Below, piece after piece: positions 1 to 8,750 of a DNA stretch of 64,000 bases. Source of the stretch: Chloroflexota bacterium (GTDB taxonomy: Bacteria > Chloroflexota > Dehalococcoidia > Lucifugimonadales > Lucifugimonadaceae); contig VXSB01000056.1 of NCBI GenBank assembly GCA_009838175.1, positions 1 through 64,000 of the forward strand. Reading direction: 5' to 3'. Within the stretch, counting starts at the first letter, position 1, and each line of letters begins with the position of its first letter. The notes beneath the pieces are model-generated. The model was not told the origin of the DNA. It did not search any database and saw nothing but the letters and a program-made list of their open reading frames with translations. A program made the position numbers and the translations under genes.

Positions 1-1
1 G

Positions 2-41
2 TTCACCCTCACCCTGACCCTCTCCCATCGAGGGAGAGGGA
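2..41. repeat. Dispersed palindromic repeat, family A, copy 1
   Basis: A C-rich stretch (CCCTCACCCTGACCCTCTCCC) is followed by its inverse GGGAGAGGG after a short loop. The same unit recurs at 43706-43745, 52436-52528 (twice, in opposite orientations) and 59763-59801, always between or at the ends of genes. Any transcript crossing it would form a hairpin. It may act as a bidirectional terminator or REP-like element; the function is inferred. Confidence 0.7.
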
Positions 42-69
42 CTGTTGCTGCCTCTCGTCTCCTCCCTCT

Positions 70-95
70 GGATACCCGCCTGCGCGGGTATGACG
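70..95. repeat. Dispersed palindromic repeat, family B, copy 1
   Basis: Short imperfect palindrome of the form GATACCCGCC-tgc-GCGGGTATGACG. Related units (inverted CCCGC arms followed by AATGACG or its complement) occur at 201-227, 1026-1050, 18803-18831, 44761-44786 and 60471-60500, all intergenic. They look like a small REP-like family. Confidence 0.55.
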
Positions 96-145
96 AATGA
101 TGGGCGGGCATCCCCCGCTCGTGTTTTCGATCTTTTTGGGCTCGC

Positions 146-176
146 GCCCCCTTACGCTTTGCGAAGGGGGCTTTTT
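146..176 (+). terminator. Terminator-like hairpin
   Basis: An eight-base-pair GC-rich stem (GCCCCCTT with AAGGGGGC) has a loop that can itself pair three further bases, and is followed by TTTTTC on the plus strand. This is the layout of an intrinsic terminator for a gene lying to the left of the window. A sequence-related hairpin without the T-run lies at 59925-59949, so it may also be part of a dispersed repeat. Confidence 0.55.
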
Positions 177-200
177 CATCTTCTCACCCCTGTATCGGGT

Positions 201-227
201 ACAGGGCAGGCCCTGCGGGAATGAGGG
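201..227. repeat. Dispersed palindromic repeat, family B, copy 2
   Basis: ACAGGGCAGG-CCCTGCGGGAATGAGGG, an imperfect palindrome just downstream of the PIN-domain gene stop. It is closely matched by the unit at 1026-1050, so the VapBC-like pair is bracketed by two copies of the same short repeat. Confidence 0.5.
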
Positions 228-238
228 AGTGGCAGTGG

Positions 239-700
239 TTACGGACGTGGCTGTTGGTGATGGGTGTCGGGGATTGGGTTACTTGTCCGCAGTTCTGGGA
301 ATAGTGAGAAATCGCGGTCGCGAGTGAGGAGCGCATCGACTCCGTGTGCGACGCAGATGGCGGCTATTCGGGCGTCATGCACGACTCCACCGATCACTCT
401 AGGACGTAGCACGAATCTCTCTAGTATCTGAGTAAAGTCCTCGGTCTCACCAATCAATCGCACTGAGGGCGAAGAGGTCCAAGCGGTGAGTTGACGCCAT
501 GATTGTTCTTGGCTAGTGGCGTTTTCCTTCCAGATACGACGATTCGTCACCACGCTTAGAAATTCGTAACAACAGGGCCAAGGAATTGCCCAAACATCGT
601 TTCCTTCCGCTAATCCACGCATGATTGAAGCCGCGGCTCCGTGGTAGCGCGACTCGCGGCGATGGGCGTAGACAAGCAGATTGGTGTCAACAGCGATCAT
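239..700 (-). CDS. PIN-domain toxin, VapC-like ribonuclease
   Basis: A 153-residue PIN-domain protein, probably the RNase toxin of a type II toxin-antitoxin pair. The N-terminus reads MIAVDTNLLVYA with the first metal-binding Asp at residue 5. A central glutamate follows in CCYEFLSVV, and a C-terminal acidic cluster in HDARIAAICVAHGVDALLTRDRDF completes the usual four-acid site. Length is slightly above the usual 125-145. It overlaps the antitoxin gene upstream by four bases (697-700), the normal coupling for VapBC. PIN enzymes cleave tRNA or other structured RNAs, but the target here cannot be read from sequence. The two family B repeats at 201-227 and 1026-1050 flank the pair. Confidence 0.85.
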   Translation of the reverse strand: MIAVDTNLLVYAHRRESRYHGAAASIMRGLAEGNDVWAIPWPCCYEFLSVVTNRRIWKENATSQEQSWRQLTAWTSSPSVRLIGETEDFTQILERFVLRPRVIGGVVHDARIAAICVAHGVDALLTRDRDFSLFPELRTSNPIPDTHHQQPRP

Positions 701-945
701 TGGACAGTCGGATTCGCGTAGATCTCATCGCGCAGATCTTGCCACGAGTAGGTCTCCAATGGATCGTGTCCACCAGCTTCACCAACACTAAGGTCTGGAA
801 GCACGTAGCGTTCTCGCCGGGTAGGAGATGCTAACACTTGACGCAGTCCTTCTTCAACTACGGCCCTGAGTGGTCGTCCGGTCAGCTTGGCGTGCCGCTT
901 TGCTCTCGCAAATAATTCATCTTGGATTTCAAGCGTGGTCTTCAT
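697..945 (-). CDS. VapB-like antitoxin
   Basis: An 82-residue protein starting MKTTLEIQDELFARAKRHAK, typical of ribbon-helix-helix antitoxins: an N-terminal beta strand (TTLEI), then an Arg/Lys-rich amphipathic helix (residues 9-20) and a second helix (about 25-38). The acidic, aromatic C-terminal tail would wrap around the PIN toxin. It should neutralise the downstream toxin and repress the operon by binding its own promoter. The gene ends in a four-base overlap with the toxin start. A TAATAT -10-like box lies only eight bases upstream of the ATG, so the mRNA may be almost leaderless. Exact antitoxin subfamily is uncertain. Confidence 0.8.
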   Translation of the reverse strand: MKTTLEIQDELFARAKRHAKLTGRPLRAVVEEGLRQVLASPTRRERYVLPDLSVGEAGGHDPLETYSWQDLRDEIYANPTVQ

Positions 946-978
946 ATATACCCATATTAGCCATATGCATATTTATGG
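946..978 (-). promoter_or_regulatory. Probable promoter/operator of the first toxin-antitoxin pair
   Basis: AT-rich stretch directly before the antitoxin ATG. On the minus strand a TAATAT box sits eight bases before the start codon. An imperfect palindrome, CCATATGCATATTTATGG, covers 961-978, and CCATATTAG just beside it repeats the left half. This fits autoregulation by a ribbon-helix-helix dimer; no binding data support it. Confidence 0.4.
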
Positions 979-1025
979 TCAAGCAATATCAACATTCTAC
1001 ATGTCATTGCCTCGCCCTTTGTCCA

Positions 1026-1050
1026 TGGGCAGGCCCCGCGGGAATGACGA
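1026..1050. repeat. Dispersed palindromic repeat, family B, copy 3
   Basis: TGGGCAGGCCCCGCGGGAATGACGA, nearly the same as the unit at 201-227. It lies directly next to the stop codon of the MFS gene that begins at 1053. Confidence 0.5.
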
Positions 1051-1052
1051 AA

Positions 1053-2213
1053 TTACCCTGACCGATACCTCGGGATGCTACGCAGATACTTTCGCCAGAT
1101 TAGGAGGGGGATGATGGTTAGGACCATTCCGACGATGGCGATGGCTAGGACGGCGGTGTCGGTGCCGATTTGGGTGGCTAACCAGCCTATGTGGAGGGCG
1201 CCGATGGGTCCGGATCCGATGGCTACTGCTAGCACGCCGAGGACGCGGCCGCGCATTTCGGGTCGGGTAGAGGAGACAACGATGATGGATTGCATGGTGC
1301 CGAAGCCGGACATGCCAAAGCCGCCAATGAAGAGTAGGGGGATGGCGAGCCAGTACCAGGGTGCGAGGGCAAAGGCGGCGATTACTAGTAGGAATCCGAG
1401 GGAGGCGTAGGTGTATATGCGGGTGAAGTGCCGCGGTTGTGCGGCGGCGGCGATGGTGAGTGATCCGAGGGTTGCGCCGAGTCCTTCGATGCTGATGAGC
1501 GCGCCGACGAGGACGGGGTCGATCATGAGTTTTTCGGCGCCAAGCACGGGGACCATTTGCTGGTAAGGGAAGGCGAATAGGTTCATGGTGATGGTGATGA
1601 TGATGGTGACGAGGAGGACGGAATCGCCTAGGATGTGTTTGACGCCGCTGCGTAGGTCAAAGTTGCTGCTTGTGGTGGGTGTCCGCGTTGCGGTGGTCGG
1701 TGTTTTGCGGATGATGAGCATCGAAAAGGCGAGTGCGGATGCGACGATGAAGAGGCCGGTGCCGAGGAAATAGACGGCCTGCATGCCAATGGTTTGGAGG
1801 AAGGCACCTCCGACGATGGGTCCGATGACGCGTGAGAAGTTGCTGGATGCCATGTCGACGCCGAATGCGGATGAGACGCGGTCGGCGGAGACGATGTCGG
1901 CGATCATGGCGCGTCGGACGGGGAAGTCAGTGGCCCATACGACACCGGAGACGAGTGCTCCGGCTGAGACGTGCCAGAGTTCGATGCGGTCGGTGAGTAT
2001 GAGAAGGCCGAGTGTGAGGTAGACGCTAGCGAGGAAGATGTTCGTGGCGGCGAGAATGGCTCGACGATTGACCCGGTCGGAGAACGCTCCAATGAAGGCA
2101 CCTAGGAACAGCATGGGGGCCATGCGTAGGAATCCGACGAATCCGACTAGGAACGCCGATTCGGTGAGGTCGTAGACGTATACGCCGAGTGCTACCGTCT
2201 CAAGCCATCGCAT
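1053..2213 (-). CDS. MFS transporter (MFS_3/EntS-like exporter)
   Basis: A major facilitator transporter. The stretch shown is 386 residues from the first ATG, but homology with the neighbouring paralogue (3244-4599) continues upstream in the same frame: the deduced residues before the ATG include FGNP, DYARLW and GIGVST, matching FGNP, DYVRLW and SIGVSL there. That upstream frame contains no ATG, GTG or TTG; a CTG at 2391-2393 overlaps the stop of the upstream gene and has GGGGGAG four bases before it. Starting there gives about 446 residues, close to the paralogue's 451. The conserved loop DRVNRRAILA, between helices 2 and 3, marks the MFS fold. Substrate unknown; drug or metabolite export is typical for the family. 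Confidence 0.85.
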   Translation of the reverse strand: MRWLETVALGVYVYDLTESAFLVGFVGFLRMAPMLFLGAFIGAFSDRVNRRAILAATNIFLASVYLTLGLLILTDRIELWHVSAGALVSGVVWATDFPVRRAMIADIVSADRVSSAFGVDMASSNFSRVIGPIVGGAFLQTIGMQAVYFLGTGLFIVASALAFSMLIIRKTPTTATRTPTTSSNFDLRSGVKHILGDSVLLVTIIITITMNLFAFPYQQMVPVLGAEKLMIDPVLVGALISIEGLGATLGSLTIAAAAQPRHFTRIYTYASLGFLLVIAAFALAPWYWLAIPLLFIGGFGMSGFGTMQSIIVVSSTRPEMRGRVLGVLAVAIGSGPIGALHIGWLATQIGTDTAVLAIAIVGMVLTIIPLLIWRKYLRSIPRYRSG

Positions 2214-2389
2214 TGTGCTGGTTGAAACGCCGATGCCCCAGAGTCGGGCGTAGTCGCGGTCGAGTACGACTTTGAAGCGCGTCAGGGGATTGCCAAAGCC
2301 CGATCGATGTCGTCTGGGACGTCGTCTGGTTGCTGCGCGCGGTGTTGTCGTCTCACCCGACGCAGCGTTGCGAGCAGGCGAAGGGATTT

Positions 2390-3109
2390 TCAGTTCACTC
2401 CCCCGTCGTTGTTTGTGAATTGCGGGGGTGTGCCGCTCCAGTGTCCCAGTTGCTCGAATCTTGCCGTTTCTGTCCAGAATTGGAGGTTGGCGTGATGGCG
2501 GTTCAAGCCGTCTTGTTCTTCACCGGGTAGGGCGACGCCATTACGCAATAAGAGGCCGTTGACCATTGCGCGGTCGGCGTAGACGTAGCGCAGGAGTCGC
2601 CCGAAGTCGTCGGTGTCGACCTCGTCTGCTTCTAATAGGACCTCGCTGTTGCCGACGAGTTGTTGATGTGCCAGTATGCTGATGTCGTACCAGGCGCTCT
2701 CCAGGGGCAATGGTTCGACACCGATGTAGCGGACGGTGGCAAGTTCGCCGTCGATATCGACGATGATGGTGCGGACATCGACTACTTCGACTACTTGTGC
2801 GGGCACGTATTCGATGCGTTCCGGTTCGTCAGATCCGAATGATCCGAGGAAGGGTCCTGCTAGGCCGGCAACTAGTCCGAGGACGATAAGGATTGAGATG
2901 ACGGCGATTCCGGCTTTGATCCACCATGGGCTAGTGGATTCGGATTCGGTGCTCCAACCGTCAACGGCGCGACGCTGAGGAGGTTCGTAATCGTCGGTGT
3001 GGTTCTCGTCTTCGTCGATTTCGTAGTAGCGATATCGGAGATCGATCTCATCGTCTTGCGCCCGACGCGCATCTTCGTCGTGCTCTGGTCCTTGTCGGCG
3101 GGTGCTCAT
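2390..3109 (-). CDS. Membrane-anchored thermonuclease-like (SNase-fold) protein
   Basis: A 239-residue protein. Residues 1-60 are very acidic and polar (many D, E, R, Y), residues 63-88 form one membrane helix (WWIKAGIAVISILIVLGLVA), and the rest resembles a staphylococcal-nuclease (OB-type) domain. The strand with VRYIGVEPLPLES lines up with the family VRLxGIDTPE region, and DDFGRLLRYVYAD with the second catalytic Arg. The usual DGDT calcium/active-site motif is replaced by DVRT, so nuclease activity is doubtful. Its stop codon overlaps the proposed CTG start of the MFS gene, so the two are probably co-translated. A second, catalytically complete SNase-domain protein lies at 36472-37716. Confidence 0.65.
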   Translation of the reverse strand: MSTRRQGPEHDEDARRAQDDEIDLRYRYYEIDEDENHTDDYEPPQRRAVDGWSTESESTSPWWIKAGIAVISILIVLGLVAGLAGPFLGSFGSDEPERIEYVPAQVVEVVDVRTIIVDIDGELATVRYIGVEPLPLESAWYDISILAHQQLVGNSEVLLEADEVDTDDFGRLLRYVYADRAMVNGLLLRNGVALPGEEQDGLNRHHANLQFWTETARFEQLGHWSGTPPQFTNNDGGVN

Positions 3110-3243
3110 CTTTGATCGTCGCGCGAGTGTTTGACAATTGCCAATATCGCAACTCTATTCTCTTTGAGCATGTGGAAACATGCCGTCAATCGCAACTGAA
3201 ACGTAGATGGCTGCATAGCTGATGCTGATATTGCATCGTTTCA

Positions 3244-4599
3244 TCATGGCGATCTAGGGATGCTACGCAAGTAACGCTGGCTTGACAGAACCGTCGCTGT
3301 GGTCAATGCCAATCCGATTGCCGCGATGATGAATACGGCTTTATCGGCGCCGAACTGTGTGCCGAGGAATCCGACGAATAGCGCACCGATCGGCCCGGAG
3401 CCGATCGCTACCGTGAGTACACCTAGAACTCTGCCACGCATCGCTGGGCTGGTTGAGATCACGACGATCACCGATTGCATCGTGGCGAATCCTGACATAG
3501 CAAAACCGGATACGAATAGCAACGGGATCGCGAGCCAGTACCAAGGGACGAGTGCAAATGCCATCAAAAGCGCCAACAAACCTACCGACGAGTATGTGAA
3601 GACGCGAGTGAAGTGCCTGGGTTGTGCCATTGCCGCAACCACGAGTGCGCCTAATGTTGCGCCTACTCCTTCGACGCTGAATAAAAGCCCGACCAACACC
3701 GGATCGACGTGCAGCTTGTCGGTGCCGATCACTGGGATCATGAGTTGATAGGGGAACGCGAAGATGTTCATCACCACCGTGACGATGATGGTCACGAGTA
3801 GGATTGCGTCGGTCCTCACATGTCGCAAACCGCTCCGCAGATCGTAGGTTCGACCGTTCCCAGTCTCATCTATTGCAGCCGTCTCGTTGCGTCCGGTCTT
3901 TGTGAACAGCATTGACAACGCAATCAGCGACGCCATTGTGAACATTGCCGCACCGAGGAAATAGACGCCCTGCATCCCGATCGCCTGAATGAAAACGCCG
4001 CCCACCAACGGTCCGAAGATGCGGGCGAAATTGCCGGATGCCATGTCGACGCCGAAAGCCGCGGGGAGTCGATCAGGCGGCAGACTGTCTCCGATCATTG
4101 CCCTCCGAACTGGGAAATCGGTTGCCCATAAGACACCGCCGATGAATGCCCCTGCCGAGACGTGCCACAACTCGATGCGACCGGTCACAACCAGCACGCC
4201 GAGAACCAGATAGATGATTGCGGATGTGAAATTGGTCGTCGCGAGCATCACGCGCCGATTAACCCGGTCGGCGATGGTGCCGATGAACGCGCCTAGGAGC
4301 AACAATGGCACCAACCGCAGGAAACCGATGAATCCCACGGCGAACGCCGATTGTGTCAGTTCGTAGACGTATATGCCGAGAGCGACGGTTTCGAGCCAGA
4401 AAACGATGTTGAGAGATACACCGATGCTCCATAGCCGCACGTAATCGGCGTTCAGAAGCAGCTTGAAGAGCAACAGCGGGTTTCCAAAGCTGACACGTCG
4501 CTGTACTGCGACTTTACGCACCGTAAGCCCGCGTCGGTGTCTTTGATCGCTACGGAGAGGTCGGATGTTCAACTGGCTCCGACGCTCCGAGATAGACAC
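3244..4599 (-). CDS. MFS transporter (MFS_3/EntS-like exporter)
   Basis: A 451-residue major facilitator protein, full-length for the family, with a basic cytoplasmic N-terminus (residues 1-40), about 12 hydrophobic segments and the loop motif DRVNRRVMLA after helix 2. It is a close paralogue of the 1053-2213 protein over its whole length; blocks such as AFPYQ, EGVGATLGAL and GSGPIGAL are shared. The listed start is GTG with no clear Shine-Dalgarno; a downstream GTG is possible. Two related exporters and a membrane nuclease-like protein on one strand suggest a duplication with an intervening gene. Transport substrate cannot be inferred. Confidence 0.85.
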   Translation of the reverse strand: MSISERRSQLNIRPLRSDQRHRRGLTVRKVAVQRRVSFGNPLLLFKLLLNADYVRLWSIGVSLNIVFWLETVALGIYVYELTQSAFAVGFIGFLRLVPLLLLGAFIGTIADRVNRRVMLATTNFTSAIIYLVLGVLVVTGRIELWHVSAGAFIGGVLWATDFPVRRAMIGDSLPPDRLPAAFGVDMASGNFARIFGPLVGGVFIQAIGMQGVYFLGAAMFTMASLIALSMLFTKTGRNETAAIDETGNGRTYDLRSGLRHVRTDAILLVTIIVTVVMNIFAFPYQLMIPVIGTDKLHVDPVLVGLLFSVEGVGATLGALVVAAMAQPRHFTRVFTYSSVGLLALLMAFALVPWYWLAIPLLFVSGFAMSGFATMQSVIVVISTSPAMRGRVLGVLTVAIGSGPIGALFVGFLGTQFGADKAVFIIAAIGLALTTATVLSSQRYLRSIPRSP

Positions 4600-4848
4600 G
4601 AAAGGGAATCGCAGAGATGAGCAACGCGTTCGGGTTTGATTGGGTTGCGGAAAGAGTGTGACCGCGCACCAAAGCGATGCAATCCGTCTAACGGACCACT
4701 GGTCTCGGCGATGCAGTTCCTAACGAGCGGTACATTGGCCATTTCCTGACCCCTGTGTTCTTGAGCTCTTGAGCTACCTAGGTTGTAGGCCTCGAATCGG
4801 TATCTACAGTTGGAATTCTAATTTCCACAAGGTGTTCTAGAACGTGAG

Positions 4849-4854
4849 TAAAAT
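4849..4854 (+). promoter_or_regulatory. Candidate -10 box for a leaderless uvrB transcript
   Basis: TAAAAT ends six bases before the uvrB ATG, which places the expected transcription start at or next to the A of the ATG. There is no purine-rich Shine-Dalgarno before the start. Similar TAAAnT boxes preceded by GCG or CG occur upstream of five other plus-strand genes in the window. No convincing -35 hexamer was seen. Confidence 0.4.
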
Positions 4855-4860
4855 CGGGAT

Positions 4861-6909
4861 ATGACCACTATCGCAGAGCCAGCAGTCGTTCCGATCACCG
4901 CACCGACGACGGGCGAGTTCAAAATCGAGCACGAGTTCACGCCGCAGGGCGACCAGCCGCGCGCAATCGAGAAGGTCGTCAAAGGGATCGACGATAGGAA
5001 TCTCAAGCATCAGACGTTGCTGGGTGTGACGGGATCAGGTAAGACGTTTACGATGGCTAGCATCGTTGAGAAGGTGCAGCGTCCGACGCTCGTGATCGCT
5101 CATAACAAGACGCTGGCGGCGCAGTTGGCGACCGAGTTTCAGACGTACTTTCCGAACAACTCGGTGCAGTATTTTGTGTCGTACTACGACTACTATCAGC
5201 CGGAGGCGTACATCCCGCGCTCGGACACGTACATCGAGAAAGAGACGGATATTAACGAGGAGATCGATCGTTTAAGGCACGCGGCTACGCGATCGCTGAT
5301 GACGCGGCGAGACACCTTGATCGTGGCTAGCGTGTCGTGCATCTACGGTTTGGGATCGCCACAGGAGTATAACCAGATAACGTTGCGGCTTCGTGTGGGA
5401 GATGAACCGGGGTTGACTCGGGTGACGCGTCGGCTTGTGGGGATGTATTACGACCGCAACATGATGGATCTGCGACGGGGGACGTTCAGAGTGCGGGGAG
5501 ATTCGCTGGAGATCATGCCGGCAGACGAGGAGTTGGCGGTGCGTATCGAGTTTTTCGGCGACGAGATTGAGCGCATCACTGTTATCGACCCGCTGACCGG
5601 TGAGATTCTGAACGAAGCGGAAGAGTACGACATCTATCCGGGCAAACACTTCATCACTCCAGAGGAAGAGTTCGCTGATGCGTTAAAGGACATTCGGACG
5701 GAGCTCGAGGAGCAGTTGGAACTGTTCCGCGGCGAAGGCAAGCTGCTGGAGGCGGAGCGATTAGAACAGCGGACATTGTTCGATCTTGAGATGATGCACG
5801 AAACGGGGACTTGTCCGGGTATTGAGAACTATTCACGTCCACTTGGGCGACGGCCTGCTGGTTCTGCGCCTTGGACGCTGCTCGACTACTTCCCTGAAGA
5901 CTTTTTGCTGTTCATCGACGAGTCGCATATGACGTTGTCACAGATTCGTGGGATGTATCACGGGGACTACGCTCGGAAGACGAACTTGGTCGAGTACGGT
6001 TTCAGGCTGCCGTCGGCGATCGACAACCGACCGCTGACATTTGAGGAGTTTGAGGATCGGGTCAATCAGGTTGTATATGTGTCTGCAACGCCGGGTCCGT
6101 ATGAAGGGGCGCATGAGGAGCAGCGGATCGAACAGATTATCAGGCCAACTGGTTTGATCGATCCTGAAATCGAAGTGTTGCCGACGGAGAATCAGATCGA
6201 CGATCTGATAGAGCGTATTCGAGCGACGACAGCGAAACAGCAGCGGGTGTTGGTTACGACGCTGACGAAGCGTATGGCTGAGGATTTGGCCGATTATCTG
6301 CGCGAGTTGGGGATACGAGTGCATTACCTGCATTCAGAGATAGACACCTTAGAGCGAACCGAGATACTGCGCGATTTGCGTCTCGGGGTGTACGACGTTG
6401 TGGTGGGTATCAACTTGCTTCGTGAAGGGTTGGACCTGCCGGAGGTGTCGTTGGTGGCGATCTTGGATGCGGATAAAGAGGGTTATCTGAGGTCGGGGAC
6501 ATCGTTGATCCAGACGATTGGTAGGGCGGCGCGGCATATCGAGGGCAAGGTGGTGATGTATGCGGACAAGTACACCGACTCGATGACTTTTGCGATCTCG
6601 GAGACCGAGCGTCGTCGCAAGTTGCAGACGGAACACAACTTAGAGAACGAAATCACTCCCTACAGCATCGTTAAAGACATCCGCGATATCAATGACCGGG
6701 TGCGGCAGTTAGAGCCGACGGTGTTAGCGGATGAGGGTGAACCGTTCGGCGCTGAGATGGGTTTGCCGAAGGACGAGTTGACGCGGATCGTGAAGGATCT
6801 GGAGCGTCAGATGAAGCGCGCGGCGCGGGAGTTGGAGTTCGAGACGGCGGCGCAGCTTAGAGATCAGGTATCGGATTTGCGGAAGTTGCTGGCAGAGGCA
6901 GGGGATTGA
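4861..6909 (+). CDS. uvrB: Excinuclease ABC subunit B
   Basis: UvrB, the damage-verifying helicase of nucleotide excision repair, which receives DNA from UvrA and recruits UvrC. The 682-residue length is normal. Visible features: Walker A GVTGSGKT at residues 55-62; the beta-hairpin region with [20 protein letters not shown], which locks the strand; the DEAD-type box FIDESHM; helicase motifs [28 protein letters not shown] and [10 protein letters not shown]. The C-terminal UVR domain ([20 protein letters not shown]) binds UvrC. About 20 extra residues precede the usual start, and the ATG may be leaderless. It stands alone, with no uvrA or uvrC in the window. Confidence 0.98.
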   Translation: MTTIAEPAVVPITAPTTGEFKIEHEFTPQGDQPRAIEKVVKGIDDRNLKHQTLLGVTGSGKTFTMASIVEKVQRPTLVIAHNKTLAAQLATEFQTYFPNNSVQYFVSYYDYYQPEAYIPRSDTYIEKETDINEEIDRLRHAATRSLMTRRDTLIVASVSCIYGLGSPQEYNQITLRLRVGDEPGLTRVTRRLVGMYYDRNMMDLRRGTFRVRGDSLEIMPADEELAVRIEFFGDEIERITVIDPLTGEILNEAEEYDIYPGKHFITPEEEFADALKDIRTELEEQLELFRGEGKLLEAERLEQRTLFDLEMMHETGTCPGIENYSRPLGRRPAGSAPWTLLDYFPEDFLLFIDESHMTLSQIRGMYHGDYARKTNLVEYGFRLPSAIDNRPLTFEEFEDRVNQVVYVSATPGPYEGAHEEQRIEQIIRPTGLIDPEIEVLPTENQIDDLIERIRATTAKQQRVLVTTLTKRMAEDLADYLRELGIRVHYLHSEIDTLERTEILRDLRLGVYDVVVGINLLREGLDLPEVSLVAILDADKEGYLRSGTSLIQTIGRAARHIEGKVVMYADKYTDSMTFAISETERRRKLQTEHNLENEITPYSIVKDIRDINDRVRQLEPTVLADEGEPFGAEMGLPKDELTRIVKDLERQMKRAARELEFETAAQLRDQVSDLRKLLAEAGD

Positions 6910-7006
6910 GGCGAATCACCGGTAGACGCTCGATCTTTGCTACCCGTCGGCCAACCATATACTTAACGCAGCAAATTCCAGCATCACGCACAGTTGCGAG
7001 GATCCC

Positions 7007-8101
7007 GTGCCCAGAATCAAATCCGGCATCTTCATCATGCCTTTCCACCCTCCGGAGAAGCCGATCGCTCAGACCTACGATGAGGACATGGAGCTTGTGA
7101 TCCGTGCCGATGAGTTGGGTTTCGATGAGTTCTGGATCGGTGAGCATCACACGATGGCGTATGAGAATATGCCGATGCCGGAACTGTTCATCTCCGCGGC
7201 GATGCGAGAAACGGAGAACATACGGATGGGGCCGGCTCCGGTGTGTATTCAACTGCACCATCCTGTCCATGTGGCGACGCGGCTGGCGATGTTGGACCAT
7301 CTATGCAAAGGGCGTTTGAATCTCTGTTTCGGCTTGGGTGGCGTAGCGACAGACTTGGAGATTCTGGGCATTCCGCGTGACGATGCGCCGATGATGGTTG
7401 GGGAAGCGGTTCGGATGGTGATGGAGCTTTGGGCATCGGAAGGGCCCGTGAATATCGAAGGAAAATACTGGAACATCTCGATGGAGGAAAATGTCGACGA
7501 TGCGGTGGGGCTCGGTTACGTGCACAAGCCTTATCAGAAGCCGCATCCGCCGATAGCGATGCCGATAACGTCGATGAATTCGGGGACGGCGAAGGCCGCC
7601 GGACGGATGGGTTTTCAGCCGTTTGCCCATAGTTTGATCGCCAACAATGTGGTTGCGAACATTTGGGAGACTTACGCGACGGCCGCTGATGAGGTGGGCA
7701 ATGAAGCGGATCGATCGGAGTTCAAGATTGCACGCGCGGTGTTTCTTGCCGACTCCAAGAAGGAGGCACAGAAGCTGGCTAGGACCAACTCCGTGGCTGG
7801 TGGTTTCCAATACATCTGCGATTTGATGGACCGATCAGGTCGCGACCGGGGTATGTTCAAGCGGGATCCGAACACACCAGACAGCGAGGTCGATGTCGAC
7901 TACTGGATGCGGGAGCACATTATCGCTGGTGACCCCGACTACGCCCTGGAACGGATTCTCCAGATGACTGAGGAGACGGGCAAGTTCGGCACGCTGGTGA
8001 TGATGGGTTACGACTGGGACGATAAGGATGCTTGGGTGAACAGTTTGGAGTTGTTTGCGAACGAGTTGATGCCTAAAGTCAATGTCGCCTTTGCGGATTA
8101 G
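7007..8101 (+). CDS. LLM-class flavin-dependent oxidoreductase (luciferase-like)
   Basis: A 364-residue luciferase-like monooxygenase, a TIM-barrel enzyme that uses reduced FMN or F420 for oxygenation or hydride transfer. The N-terminal IKSGIFIMPFHPPEKPIAQ, the early WIGEHHT strand and the RMGPAPVCIQLHHPVHVATRLAMLDHL block are characteristic, as is the GLGGVATDLEILGI turn that contacts the flavin phosphate. The GTG start gives the right N-terminus; the preceding 97 bases after uvrB hold no gene. The last four bases overlap the convergent PIN toxin gene. Such enzymes are greatly expanded in SAR202-type Chloroflexota, where roles in recalcitrant organic matter have been proposed; the substrate here is unknown. 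Confidence 0.9.
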   Translation: MPRIKSGIFIMPFHPPEKPIAQTYDEDMELVIRADELGFDEFWIGEHHTMAYENMPMPELFISAAMRETENIRMGPAPVCIQLHHPVHVATRLAMLDHLCKGRLNLCFGLGGVATDLEILGIPRDDAPMMVGEAVRMVMELWASEGPVNIEGKYWNISMEENVDDAVGLGYVHKPYQKPHPPIAMPITSMNSGTAKAAGRMGFQPFAHSLIANNVVANIWETYATAADEVGNEADRSEFKIARAVFLADSKKEAQKLARTNSVAGGFQYICDLMDRSGRDRGMFKRDPNTPDSEVDVDYWMREHIIAGDPDYALERILQMTEETGKFGTLVMMGYDWDDKDAWVNSLELFANELMPKVNVAFAD

Positions 8102-8484
8102 GCAGGCTCGATGTCGGTTTGAGAGAAGTCATTGCCTTTGAATAGCAGGGGTTCGCCGGTGGTTTTGGCGAGTGCATAGGAAAAGCAATCGCCGAAGTTG
8201 AGACGGGCCGGGTGGTTTCCTTTGCCGAAACGACGCCATGCTACGCGGGCGGCTTCTGCTTGTTCTATAGTCACCGGCACGATCTCGACATCGGTTTGAG
8301 CTATGAGTTCATCGAGTTCATAGCCGGCTCTTGGACCACCCTTGTTTTCCATTACGATAGACAATTCCAAGTACGTCGCCGCCGACATGCGAGGCCGTGG
8401 TACTCCGGTCAGTTTATTGGCGAGATGATCTGCGTCTACTTCGCGGACCAGTATGGCGACGACAGCGGACGAATCGACGATCAC
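8098..8484 (-). CDS. PIN-domain toxin, VapC-like ribonuclease
   Basis: A 128-residue PIN toxin of standard length. It starts MIVDSSAVVAIL (Asp4), has the central glutamate in AATYLELSIVMENKG, and the C-terminal acid pair in LNFGDCFSYALAKTTGEPLLFKGNDF, which is the usual VapC signature. Its ATG overlaps the antitoxin stop by four bases. The stop overlaps the convergent flavin oxidoreductase by four bases. It should be an RNase held inactive by the partner antitoxin. This pair is unrelated in antitoxin type to the first pair at 239-945. Confidence 0.93.
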   Translation of the reverse strand: MIVDSSAVVAILVREVDADHLANKLTGVPRPRMSAATYLELSIVMENKGGPRAGYELDELIAQTDVEIVPVTIEQAEAARVAWRRFGKGNHPARLNFGDCFSYALAKTTGEPLLFKGNDFSQTDIEPA

Positions 8485-8738
8485 TTGGGGATCCCGTATT
8501 CGTCGTATAGGAGGTCGTCAATGTCTGCGGAAGTAAACCCTGGTTCAACCAACTTGGAGCATCGTTCAGCAATTGCTCGTATATCGCGGAGCAATGCCTC
8601 GCGACCGCGTTCACGCTTCAATTGATCACGACGTTGCCTAAGTGCAATTGTGATGGCCCCAGTCATGGTGTCGTCGGTCATCTGGGCGACTTCTCGAGCA
8701 AGGTCGCATGTTTCTTGGTTCTTGATGTTCAGAGCCAT
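8481..8738 (-). CDS. VapB-type antitoxin (Rv0623/PSK-like)
   Basis: An 85-residue antitoxin beginning MALNIKNQETCDLAREVAQMT, the standard N-terminus of the Rv0623-like (PSK) family that partners PIN toxins. The ATG at 8738 is preferred to the TTG four codons upstream because family members begin at exactly this point. The middle is a helical Arg/Lys-rich segment (LRQRRDQLKRERGREALL), and the acidic C-terminus (TSADIDDLLYDEYGIPK) would bind the toxin. A six-base inverted repeat with a 15-base spacer sits just upstream and may be its operator. Confidence 0.88.
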   Translation of the reverse strand: MALNIKNQETCDLAREVAQMTDDTMTGAITIALRQRRDQLKRERGREALLRDIRAIAERCSKLVEPGFTSADIDDLLYDEYGIPK

Positions 8739-8750
8739 GGTTACGGTCAA

